The translations under genes and the position numbers were made by a program. The notes beneath the pieces are model-generated. The model was not told the origin of the DNA. It searched no databases and saw only the letters and a program-made list of their open reading frames with translations. This document shows, in pieces, positions 20,790-32,500 of a stretch of 64,000 bases of DNA; position 1 is the stretch's first letter, and each line of letters begins with the position of its first letter. The DNA comes from Dipteris shenzhenensis (Eukaryota; Polypodiophyta; Polypodiopsida; Gleicheniales). Location of the stretch: NCBI GenBank assembly GCA_047967505.1, contig CM106539.1; one strand, 5' to 3'.

Positions 20790-22185
20790 TAGTAGCAGGG
20801 AGAGCTCTGGAGGATGAATGGCACAATGCTTTAGGGGTAATGGTGGGAGCAGAGAGGATTCAAATGATGCAGACATGCCAGAGGGTGATGGTACGATCTT
20901 CTATGACATCACTGTGATAGGAGGCATCTTGATGGATGCATGGGGGAAGGACATCATGGCCTTCATTCTTTATTCCATTCAAATAGTAGAAAAAAAGTTT
21001 GGTTGATGATACCATCAATGTTGTACTCTCTAGGTATCCCAATCGCCCCAATGTTGAGTTCACAAAGAAATGGGTAAAGTTAAAGATTACCATTATACTT
21101 GCCAATAAAAGATCTTTGCTTAAGAGGTAGGCACTAGCCAAGATTGCCAGGAGAGAGGGAGGTCAACCACCAAGGGGCCAGTCCCACACCAGTCATAAGC
21201 ATGAGTGGAAGAAGCGATGAAGGCAGCGAAGGCAGACCTCAATTTACAGTATGTGGAGGCATGAAGGATTTAGATGGAGCAAAAAGGAAACATGCATTTT
21301 GGAGCAGGGGACATTGCGTCATGGGAGGCCCAATTTGTAAGTATCGATCTCAAATTATATTGTGTTTATATGGTTTATTAGAAGGTTGTTTCTTTGTACT
21401 AACCCCTCCGCAAATTGTGTTATCTTGCAACCTGATATCATGGGCATATACCCTACTCCTGTCGAGATAGCCTACCATCGTGGACATCGCAGACGACATA
21501 GATGGAGGCACTTCTATGATGAGGGGTTGATTAGTGAGGAGCAGTATATCCAAGCTACTGGAGCACCCCCCCAAGTATTTAAAAGTACTTAAATAATGTT
21601 AATATTGTAAATAAAGATTTGATTTTTCATACATTGATGCGAGGATACTGAGGAGGAAGAAGGCAATGAAGAAGGGAATGAGGACGTGATTGTAGTCGTA
21701 GAAGTAGTGCTAGAATTAGTGCTAGCTACTATTTTTTGTACTTGAAGCCATTGGCTTGGCTTTGTGCCTCTCTTGTATATACACTCCTCTTATTTTTTGT
21801 ACTTGAAGCCACAGGTGGCTTGGCTTCATGCTATATGTATTTATAAGCACTTTTTGGGCTCTGAATTAATATACACTCCTTTTATTTTTTTGACTTTCAA
21901 TTTCCTTGTGCAATGTTCTATCAATGAATGCCTTGTGAAATAATGTTTTCAAGTTGTAATGTTTTATTTGGAATTGTACTTGTCAGCTATAGACATGCAT
22001 GGAATCGTGCTAATTAAAATGCGGTTGGCTTTACGAGTTGAATTGCATACAGTAGAAATGGGATTCCTGCAACCATACAACATACACAACATTCTGTTCA
22101 ACCACAAAAAATTCTACTTTTTTTTATAAAAAAATCTGTAGAGCATTTATAAGTGCGTCTTTCTATTTTTTTAAAATTTCTATGT
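20790..22185 (+). mobile_element. Unknown transposon-like unit, inverted copy 2
   Basis: It is collinear with the reverse complement of 11780-13440: the coding-like block near 21140-21330, the intron beginning GTAAGT at 21337, the GGCACTTCTATGATGAGG block at 21508-21525, the tail with repeated TTTTTTGTACTTGAAGCCA, and the ATTCTGTTCAACCACA end block. Its splice acceptor reads TTGCAA where copy 1 has TTGCAG. Together the two copies bracket the copia element in inverted orientation. Family not recognised. Confidence 0.6.
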
Positions 22186-23004
22186 GACATTAGACAATGT
22201 AGGATCATCTTCTTGAAGTCTCTTAAATGCCATAGGATGAAGAGTGATATTAGTGGCAACTAGAGTTCTTATTTTCCTCGTATCTTCAGACAATTTGTGT
22301 GCAAATGTCTTATCTAGCTTTCTTTGATTTGTGAACAATGAAGCTCGATCAATAAGCATTGTGGCCACGCTGAATTGTGAAAATCCCCAAATGTTCCCCT
22401 CATCCTCTGGAGGATGTAGGTCTACCACACTTATAGAAAAGTCTGCGAGACTTGTATCTTCTTCTTGCAGATCCTCCTGATCATCACTATCTAAATTTTA
22501 ACCTAGTTTTAAATAACTTGCACTTGAACGCTGGTACATTCGCATTGCATTCACACCCAAACGTTCTGAAGCGAGAGACAGATGGATTCTTACTAGAGTA
22601 GGAGTTGTTTTGGCTCTCTTTCTGGGAATAGCTGTGGAACTTGAATCTACTCCATGATCACTTCTTCTTATTCTTGTAATTGCAGCAGTCAATGGTGTAG
22701 GTATAGTTGGAGATACTGTAGTTACTGCTGCAGATATTGTAGCTACTCTTGTCGGAGATACCATAGTTATTGCCATAGATATTGTTGGTACAACTTGATA
22801 GCTACATGTTATAGATGGTGTACTTACTGCTGCTACTGAAGGTAAAACACCACCACTTGGAAATGCATCCCACATTTTCTTCAATGCTTCCAAGGCACTA
22901 AGTAATTCTTGGGATCCCTCAATTGAATCTGGTAAGGGCTTCAAGAAGTGCTTGGGCGTAACTCGTAACTTGTAGACCACATCGTCATTCTTCCGTTTGC
23001 ACAC
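22180..23004 (-). pseudogene. Unrecognised minus-strand protein, one stop, divergent to the next gene
   Basis: One minus-strand frame of about 274 codons is broken only by a TAA at 22498-22500. Order: MCKRKNDDVVYKLRVTPKHF, then an Ala/Val/Ser/Thr/Pro-rich linker with repeated VSPT and a basic IPRKRAKTT (possible nuclear signal), then a Asp/Glu-rich stretch (DSDDQEDLQEED) and a helical C-terminus with DRASLFTNQRKLDKTFAHKL. The start overlaps the divergent plus-strand frame by 8 bp. About 40 bp near 22520-22580 match the copia integrase scrap at 49568-49610. I do not recognise the family. A transposon accessory protein is the likeliest guess. Confidence 0.4.
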
Positions 23005-24743
23005 AACTTCTATTCTAGAATCAGAAAGGCTGAATTCTGCTGCATTTAGGTTGAAAAAAAACTCTTCTCTTTCTGAGATCCTAATAAAGGCAACAGAGTT
23101 ATGGGTGGGCTATGGAAAGCCACAAACAGTGAAGGGTAGGAGACCTACATCTGAGTACATGGCAAAGAGGACTCGGTTCTATAGATGCTTGAAAGGTGTT
23201 GTAAGCAATACGCAAGGCATACCAAGTAATAAGGTTGAGGCAAAGGATCTGAACACCGCCATTGCAAGATACAAGGATGTTACTTGCATTGTCTTCCATG
23301 AGGACTCAGTGTTTCAGAGCATCATGGATGTTTGCCAAGCATATGAAACAAGAAAGATATCCTTTGAGGCACCAGAGCACACTGCAACTCAGAGGAAAGA
23401 AATAATGAAACCAATGTCTATTGTTTGGTGGAGAGCATTAAGGTTTGTTCCAGATGCAATAACAGAAGAAGTATGCAAGAAGATCCTAAGCGTTGACTGG
23501 TTTTTTGGAAAGAAGAGCAAGCATAGCAACTTGGATGAAGTGGTCACCTGAATGATTCAAAGTGAGGCTACTCTCTCGACTCTATTATTTTTATTGAAAT
23601 CTAATGATGAGTTAGCAGGCAAGTCAATTAACGTGGATAAGAAGAAAGCACTTAGCCTAGGTCAACTCCTTGATAAGACATGGGCTAGAAAGTGGTTGGC
23701 TTCAATGGATGCAGATGCCACACCAACAAAGGATCTAAGAGCTAAAATGCCAAATGCTGTTGAGATAGAATATATGGACATCAAGAAAAAGTCCTTGCAG
23801 TTCACTGCCCAAGATAGAGAAATTGGTGGTTTACATGATGGTTCTCCATTCAGCTTCTCCTATGATATCTTGCTATTAGAGAATGATAAACATTTTACAC
23901 ACATCAATGGCATTGATACAGAGCATTTCATAACAATGAGCGGTCATGCTTGGGAGAAGCCATGTGTATTTTTCATAGATGAATTGCAAGACCTTGCAGT
24001 GTCACAGATAGTTGGACTTGTGTGGTTTATCATAGAAGGTCCTATGGCAGATAAGAAAAGATCAATGTTGGTCCTGTTCATGATAGAATCACAAAGGGAT
24101 GCCTTGTATGTGAGTTTGACATCTGCATTTGGATATTTACTTTAAAAAGTATACCATGGTATAGTCCTACACGATCATATGACTTCTTGGAAGGCACTGC
24201 CATTCTGCAGCCTTTCTTGATGTGGTTCTTATCTAGGGGTGGTGGCAATCTAATCAAAATTCCTTTAAGGACTCTTGAGCTTCATTACTTTGAGGACAAT
24301 AAGGTTAAGCTTGATGTAGCAATGGTGGATCACAAAAAGCCAATGCATCCTGATTTGATACTGGAGATGACAAAGAATTTACTGAATGATGGGTGGTTAG
24401 TAGCATTGTATCGAATGGGTTTTGCTGCTAAGAAATTGCTATGCCAAGGTAGAAATGTAAATGTCATTGATACCCCCCATGAGATTGAGTTTTTTGACAC
24501 ATATTACAGTTGCACTCCTTCTTTGAAGAGGAAAATGTCAAAGAAGAGGGTAGTGAGGAAAATGTCGAAGACGAGGGTAGTGAGTCTGAGGGTGATGATT
24601 CTAGCTCAGGTGATGATGAGGATGAAAGCTCTAAATCCAATGACTTATGCCAAGAAGAAATCCATACAAAGAATAAGGGTGATCAATTGTCAACTAGAGT
24701 CAAGGAGGTTCCACTCATCATACGAGAAGGCCTGCGGCAGTAA
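22997..24743 (+). pseudogene. Unrecognised protein of about 580 codons, probable transposon ORF, decayed
   Basis: The plus-strand frame from 22997 runs 184 codons to a TGA at 23549, then continues in the same frame for 197 codons to 24145. After a frameshift it resumes near 24150 (SPTRSYDFLEGTAILQPF) to about 24510, and a second shift enters an acidic tail, FFEEENVKEEGSEENVEDEG, to 24743. Visible features: GRRPTSEYMAKRTRFYRCL, FGYLL, LDVAMVDHKKPMHPDLIL, and LLNDGWLVALYRMGFAAKKL; the last two faintly recall the D-h-h-x-D and G-G-x-L-V strands of a Rossmann-type methyltransferase, but I do not claim that. No DDE, HUH or reverse-transcriptase signature is visible. It is divergent to a smaller minus-strand gene. 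Confidence 0.45.
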
Positions 24744-24759
24744 GAAGTAGTAGTATAGC

Positions 24760-27440
24760 ACGTCATAGGAAAAGGTAAGGCTAAAGAGGTGGAAGCACTT
24801 CCCTTGAAGTTAAAAGTGAGGAAGGCACCCTTGATCGTGGGTGAAGGACATGCAAGTGGATGAAGTAAGGAAGCCTTACCCAAACAAGGTATGGATGAGG
24901 CAAAGCATGACCAAGAGGAGTTACCAAGAGACATAGATGGTTCTTCAACCATGGCCTTATAGACTCTAGAGCAACCTACTAGTCAGGTGCTTGGAACTAA
25001 AGAGAAAACTACTGAGGACCTTGCTACTGAGACTCTAGTCTTAGAGCAACCTATTAGTCAGGACCTTGGTAGTCATTAAGGACATTGATACTATCTTAGA
25101 GTAGCCTATTAGTCAGGACCCTGGTAGTAAAGGGCCTAGCATTGAGGAACATGATGGTTGACGGCTTTGTAATCACAAGTTTTGAACTTCTCAAGTTTTG
25201 GACTTCTATGTAAAGCGAATATCTAATAAAAATTTAACTACTTTTTTTATTTCTTTACTCTCATTATTGTGTATAAAGATTGTTTATGAGGTCCATTTTA
25301 TACTTAATGGTGTATTTTAAATTTTATGTCAATGTATTTTTATAGTTAAGGGTGTTTTTTAATAACAAGTGAGGTGTATATGTACACCACTTATACATAA
25401 AAGGATGTAATATGTACACTACCTTTCTAAGGGGTTTATGTGTACCACCTTTCCAAAAGAAATGGTCATAAAGGTGTGCACACCACTTATACATAAAGGT
25501 GTTTATTTACACCACCTTTTTAAGAGAATTGGTCATCTATTGATATTGTTAGGTGATAGTAGCTCAACTCATAAGAAGTTATGAAGATGTTTATGTAGAC
25601 CACCTTTGTAAGAGATTTGGTTATGCATTGATATTCTTAGTACATAATCACCAAATCTTTTGTTTTGAGTTGTCAAATCTAGTTCAAAAAACAACATTAC
25701 TAGTATGTTCAAAAAATTTGGACTGTTTTTTAGTCCATTTCTCAAATTGGACTTTACACAAGTCCAAAAATGTTGAATAGTGTGTTCATGGTAGTAGTGT
25801 AGGATTAGTGCAAGATAAGTTATCACCAGTGTGGTGGTTGGTTGCACTAGGATATGAATAGCCACCAGTACAACATCATGGGCATCATTAAGTTTTTCTT
25901 GAGGGCATGCTAAGTGGTGTTTAAACAAAGCTTGCTTAATAATTGCACCGCATCCATCATGTTCACCCTTGCCATGGATAGACCCAAAGAAATGCCACAT
26001 CATGTCTAGACCCACCAGTCAGGGATTTGAAGCTTGAGACGAATTAGAATCCACATGCTGATTTAAATTGAGAGGAAGCAGCATTTGACCACACCCAATG
26101 TTGTTTTATATTTTTTGCATGGGGTTTTTTCTTTTTCAACCATTCCCAATGCAATAGAAAAGCATGCTGCACAAATAGGGTGTCATGTTCCCTATCATCT
26201 GAAATGTAGAAATGGTAAGTTTCTTGCACTGACTTAGACTCTTGTGAGTTAGCAACAAGGAGATTGGCATCAAGCATCAAAGAATCAAGAAAATGATTGT
26301 ATGTGATATGCACAAGAATTGTTATCTACTTGTTGTACCTTGAGCACTTTGTATCTCATCTTGTTCTTGAAAATAATAATTTTCTACAAAATCTATCATA
26401 GATACAATAGTGTCATGGGGAAAATTAGCAAGGCACGTCTTGAATCACTTATCCTACCAGCTGGCTGTGAAATTGTGAAGCACATATTTTGGGATGGATT
26501 GAACCACGTGACCTACAAGCTCCCTTGGTTGGGTGCTCTTATATGACAATAGCCATCTCCTTTTATCGGATCCTTCAACATTGACATTTTCAAATCTCCT
26601 CCATTTTAGAGCAATGTGGGTGTCTTCCCTCATTTAATTTGGACAGACATTGAATTTCTTCTTCTTTATCTTCAAACTGCAATGCTTGAATGTGCCACAA
26701 ATGCATTCAATCATTTGCCACTCACGGTCTCCCTTTGGACAAATCACTGGCTCGAGACCTTACGCTACAAGGGCCTACCATCCCTCGCAACACATGATAA
26801 GGATCTAGGTGGCCTATAGACTGCACATTCATTGGGGAGGCATGGCCATCGAACCCCATGGAGCAATGCTCCAACACGATCAGATCTCAAATCATTCATA
26901 GCTTGCCGGGCCAGTTCAAAGTCTATGTGTGTTTTGTAATAACAAACATTTCTGTTTTGAGTTTTCGGATGTACCAGGGCTTACAATGCTCAAAGCTTCT
27001 CAGCCCAATTGAAATGTCTATATTCTGATCCACAAACTTGAGATACAACTCCATTTGCTGAACCAACATGTGTGAACAATAAAACAATGAGCCCCCTTTT
27101 TCTCTACTAAAAGAATACAAAACACAGTCTAATTAAAGTATATAATGAAGCAAAAAAATTTTCAACCACCACGCTAGTTTAGGACAGTCACAATGTTAAT
27201 CATCGGGCTGGTTTAGGACACGTTTAGGATAGTCAACCACCGAGCTACAGTCACAATTTCAACCACTAGGATGGTTTAGGACACTTTCACAGTTTCAACC
27301 ACTAGGATGGTTTAGCTTGCGACAGTCTCAACTTTACATATTAGATAATAACAAATATGTTGTTTTTCATTTCTAAATTTCACCATTATAAAATAACAAT
27401 ATATTGCTTTTCATTTTTGAATTCCATAATTTAACAGTGG
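24760..27440. other. Spacer with short repeats, no gene recognised
   Basis: At 24955-25140 a GAGCAACCTA(C/T)TAGTCAGG phrase repeats three or four times. At 25370-25600 a TACACCACTTATACATAAA / TACACCACCTTT phrase repeats. At 27165-27340 an AACCAC(C/T)A-GGTTTAGGACA unit of about 40-45 bp repeats four times. Minus-strand frames at 25569-26015 and 26044-26313 are open for 148 and 89 codons but carry no motif I know. Confidence 0.45.
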
Positions 27441-27815
27441 TAGAAAGAGCCTACAGTTGCCTTGTCGAGCATAGAGGCTGAGTATAGGGGTGCAGCAATG
27501 GTTGCATGTGAGGTAGCTTGGTTGCATAAGCTACTTTATGATATGCATCAGTCTACAAATGGGCCAGTTGTCATTTATTGTGACAACATGAGCAGCATAC
27601 ACTTGGCAAATAACCCAGTCTATCATGCTAGGACAAAGCACATTGAGGTGCATTATCACTATGTGCGGGAGAAGGTTTTACTAGGTCTTATTGATCTAGT
27701 TTATGTCAGCACAGAGGATCAGGTCGCAGACATATTCACGAAGGCATTGGGCGCAGAGAAGCTGCGCAAGTTTAGAGACCTACTTGGTGTGCAAGAATTG
27801 GGATTGAGCTTGAGG
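27441..27815 (+). pseudogene. Copia RNase H 3' fragment, second copy of the same family
   Basis: An intact 132-codon stretch (27462-27860) starts SSIEAEYRGAA and contains IYCDNMSSIHLANN and TKHIEVHYHYVREK. It is nearly identical to 19530-19885 but keeps the two Glu of the RNase H motif that the long copy has lost. Homology begins abruptly near 27441, so the copy is truncated at its 5' side, by deletion or by aberrant insertion. Confidence 0.9.
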
Positions 27816-27820
27816 GGGAG

Positions 27821-28171
27821 TGTTGAGATATCGAGCTCCACTCGTGATATGCCAGGGTGACCGTTGTGTATTTATGTCACTGACTTGTTAGCTGCAGATG
27901 CGGTTGGTACACCACCCATGAATAATAGCTGGATGACAGCTATCCTTATCTACTCTAGTTCATGGCTCAACTAGTATGCCACCTTTGTTAGTTGAGTTTG
28001 GTTTGAGACCCACATATAGGGTTCTTCTATTTCTTGTACTAGAGTTCTTTTGGCTTACACAACTAAGAAGAGGAAAACTATTTTCAGCCTCCACCTGTGT
28101 GTGTATTCCCCCATTGTGTATGTGAGAAAGCTGCAAGTGAGACTCCTTCCCTCTCTCCCACTATCTTCACA
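27821..28171 (+). repeat. 3' LTR of the truncated copia copy
   Basis: It starts TGTTGAGATATCGAGC after GGGGGAG and ends TCTTCACA, 351 bp, complete at both ends. It shows what the damaged 3' end of the LTR at 19888-20232 should look like. Confidence 0.93.
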
Positions 28172-29141
28172 GTTACTCTACGAACTTCAGGGTGCAAGCT
28201 AAAGCTTGTGAAGACTCGAGATTAGTAATCGCCTGAATGGCCTATGTATAATGTTGTTGCCTTGAATGCTCTGACCAATCGTGATAAGTTCGTGTTCTTC
28301 GATCCGATGGCAATGATCGAATGCGTGCATCTGTAACCACTTCTTGTTGTTGCTCTGCAAGGAGTCTTTTTTCTTCTTATTATTTCTCCCTTCGCAAATC
28401 TTGCAAAAGTGTCTTCCGTTTGTCGATTCAATACTGTGCCAGCACTTTCCTCGACCCGCACTCTATTCCTTGTGCCTTGACCTAGCTTTTTGGCTTTCCT
28501 ATCTCATAGCCTTTGTCTGCTTCTCTTGCAAGCCATGGCGTGCTGCATGTTGCCATTGACGCCATGGCCACGATCAGTCTAGAATAGAAACAGAGAAGCT
28601 AGTTGGTGAGGCAAGCAAAGAATAGAAGACGGCTTACTCGAAACAAGACAATCGCAAACCAAAGTTTGTGTAAGGTCACGTCGAGGTGGTGTAGGTTGCA
28701 GGGCATTTGCAAGGCGGGGGTAGGTTGCAGGTACTTAACCTTCCAAGTTTTGATGGGTGGGAGGTGTGAAAATTCGAAATTCATGGGAGTACCGAAATTT
28801 TAGTTGCCGGTTTTTCCCCCCTCCGACGATACACATCAGCAAACTTGGATATCCCAAACAAGTGCAGTGTGGCCTAAAATTCTTCAAAACACAAATAGGC
28901 CAAAGGGCATGCTATCGGGTTTGATGTTGTGTATTATTAAATGCAATGACCTTTCGCATGCTTATGAGCCATATAGCAAGCAAGTGCATGGAAAAAGGAA
29001 CAATTCAAAATTGTAAATAGTACTGGATTTATTAAAATATCTTTGCACATGCATAAATTGCACTTTTTCAACTTCTTCCATTTTAGGGTGAATCTAGATA
29101 CCAATATCAACAACTATCAATGTTTTAAGACCACCATGCAC
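28172..29141. other. Spacer, no gene recognised
   Basis: The sequence is more GC-balanced than its surroundings, but the short frames on either strand (60-80 codons) show no motif and no conserved splice structure. Confidence 0.4.
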
Positions 29142-29248
29142 CACTACTACACACGGATCCCATTGCAATGTTTACGTACCGATGTATATCACCCGCATGG
29201 CATTAATCATCGGTATGAAAAGTGGGTTCCGAAAAGTATAGCTATGTA

Positions 29249-29410
29249 GTGACGCTTGCCAAAAGTTGCTATATAGCGACTTTTGTAAAAGTCGCTATAT
29301 AGCGACACTTAAGTGTCGCTATATAGCAACTTTAAGGTGTCGCTATATAGCAACTTTTAATGTCGCTATATAGCGACACTGATATCCTATTTTATAGCGA
29401 CGTCTTCCAA
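29249..29410. repeat. CACTA subterminal repeats, left cluster
   Basis: About seven copies of the palindromic GTCGCTATATAGCGAC or close variants (GTTGCTATATAGCGAC, GTCGCTATATAGCAAC) in 160 bp. Subterminal repeats are the binding sites of the accessory TNPA-type protein in known CACTA elements. Confidence 0.85.
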
Positions 29411-29547
29411 AGAGGTTTTTTTTTCCATATAGGCCTTAAAAGTTAGTTTTTTCCAATGACAAATTATTTTAAAATTTCATACATGTTTGATCTCATAGAG
29501 AATAAAAATACGAGAGCATGTACATCAAGCCTTTGAAGCTCATATAT

Positions 29548-32500
29548 TCATGTACAAGTTTGAGATGAAAAAAATTGATCATCTTCTTCAATAAAGTGTG
29601 GTGATTCTTGATGATCGTTGTCATCTTCCTCAATATCGTGATCTCTATCGTCCTCCCGTGTGATGTCATTATGTGCATCTTCCTCTTGGCTCATATGATG
29701 ATCTACATTTTCTTCACTAGATTCATCAATTGGATCCTGCATTGGTAGTGACATCTCCATATCCACATCTCTATCTTCAAAAATTTTCTTACTTCGTGGT
29801 GCAACTTGGATCACGTACCACCATCTTGGATCGGAACGATTCGGATGAAAAATCACCTATATTGAAGATGGGTGCCAAATGTTGTCAATTATATATATGA
29901 AATTATGCTCAAGTACATGTATCAATGGATCTTTAAAAACGAAAGCTTCGATTAATTAAATCATTAGTATGCACCTGCTCACAGTGCTCGGGAAGAACAA
30001 AAGTATCACTTTCATCGGTCCAATGTTTGGTGGAGTCTATTGCAAGGAAACCGCTACTATCTTTTCTCACTATTGCATGGGGACCGTTGTAAATAGTTCT
30101 AAACCATTTTACATCAAGAATGAAAATACTAAATCATCTGAAATCAACTTCATAGATGTCGTGTATGGTTCCACAATAATCCAATTGTAAGGAGAGAAGA
30201 TTGGTATCCGAAGCACTTTCTCGGCTATCTTGTGTGAAGTTAGCCATGACTCCACAATCATACGTGACTCTCTTTGAATCGATGCGTTCCACGTGAAAAT
30301 GTCATCCATATGACCATAATGCATTGTACTTTTTGTACCTTAAAAGAGCATCATTAAAACAATGAAGATGCATCTATTTTATAGAGTATATTGTCAAAAT
30401 AATTACTTAACTACGTTCTCGGGGGGGTCACTCATCATATGTAACCCTATCACGTGAGTTCGACAGAGGGATATTTTCTATTCCTAAAATTTACAGAAAT
30501 AAATATACATAAGGGACTATTTAAAATAATTTTGGAAAAAATTTACAGATTTGTATAGAAAAGGGGTACATTTTATTAATGAAAAAATTTACAAATAAGG
30601 GATTTTAAATATAGGCCTTGAATGCATGTCATATAGAGGGTTTATACATAGTGACCCCCCCAAGACTACGTTAAGAGGTAAGAAACTTACATGCACCATA
30701 AATCCAAATGATAACTCTCGCTCGTGCTCGTTTATTGTCTCTCCATCACGTTCGGCTTTACGTAGAGCCAGTTGTAGCCAATCAAGTGACATGTGAGTAG
30801 GGAGACGAGCCAGATCCCATGGATATAGTTATGATCGCCTGTACATTACTTTGAATCTCGTCCTTACATTTATTCTTTCTGCTTTGGCCACTTCATATCT
30901 CTCAATCCACTTCTGCATCTCAGGGCTATTGAGGATACAAAACTTATTGAATTTCTCCATTTGCTCTTCGCTCATCTTTCTTTCAATCCCTTTTCCTTGG
31001 GGAACCTCGCCAACGATGCGATCATCATCCTTGTTATGCCAAGCTTGCGGCATACCGGGATCCGTGGATGCAAGAAACTCTGTGATATATACTAATGACT
31101 CTTGCACAAGCCATCCCTCTGCCATGCTTTCTTCTGGTCTTGCTCTTTGTCTTACAAATCCCTTTAAATTTTTCATAAACCGCTCGAGAAAAAACATCCA
31201 TCGACTATGAATGGTAACTGCTATAGCCACCTCATCAGCTATGTGCACAAGCAAGTGGACTTGAGTTGTCATAATGCTCGAGGGAAAGTGCTTCTCAAGC
31301 AAGCATATGGCTTTGATGGATTCCACCCTAGCCTTCTCGATGCTCGATATGGAGATATCTTTTTGAGATATCCACCTATTTCACATGTCCATGTAAGATA
31401 TTTTCATGATCAGTCTATAGATTAATCAGCTTAAATTGAAGAAAATACAATCAATGCGATTTGATAGTAAGCATACCTCACAATACCATAGATCTTGAAT
31501 ATAGCATTTCTAACATCTTCTTGCAAGCACCCTTTTATTGTAATTGGGAGGATGAACTATCAAAGCAACAAAGAAGTCATGTCAACAATATAACATAATC
31601 ATAATTATGCTAACGCATCACGATTATCGATACATTAATTCTACTTAGAATACCTGTAAAACCTTGTGCCAATCATGGGACTTGAGCCCACTAAGCTTAT
31701 TGTCCTTTGAAAATGCTCCTTTCAAGCAATGCATGTACCCTATCGGTGTTTAAAAAGAGGCAATGTCTACCTTGACCGCTACCTCCTCTCTCGTAGAGAG
31801 GATCCACGTTGCTTTCGGGAGGACAACTTTTCCCGAAGCATGCACTTGGGGCCACAAACGAGACATCCTATTCATAGCACACAAGTCTTCTCGCACTCCT
31901 CTCAAGTCTTTGGAACCAACCAAGTGTGCCCAAATAGTAGCCCCCACATTCTTGAAGATATGCATGGGATCCAAGAGATGATTGATTTGTAACTGACCCC
32001 AATAAGGAAGCTCATGAAAGATCGATAGCCTCTTCATACCAGGAGGAGGTTCCTCTCCATTCGCCCTCCAAGCTTGAATCCAATCACTTGCCTTCAAATA
32101 TGATGGTGGTGGATTAAGCTGACCTCCACGTGCGAGATGGTCGAGCGGAAGATATCGAGCATGACCTTCATAAACATTTTTCCTCATATGCTTGGAGTAG
32201 AGTGCAAGCAATTTCAGAGCCGGTCCACAAATAGGACAAGCATGGTACCCACTTGTAACAAGTCCTGCACGCGTGCATGAATGTGTTAGTACAAGACATG
32301 CATGCGAAAGAGAGTCATAAAAGCATAATCCTCATTATACATGTAAAGACACAACCACGTACTTGTGCACTCTCCATATCCTGGGTAGTCATGCATGGTC
32401 CACATCAAGATACCCCTGACCAAAATATCATTGGTATGTCTAGGAGCTCTGGAAATATCATAGACCTATACTTCTCTCCATAATATTTGTAACTCCTCTA

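Noticed and set aside
22654-22839. Plus-strand Tyr/Cys/Ser-rich 61-codon frame
   Set aside because: It is the antisense shadow of the Ala/Val/Thr repeats in the minus-strand protein 22180-23004.
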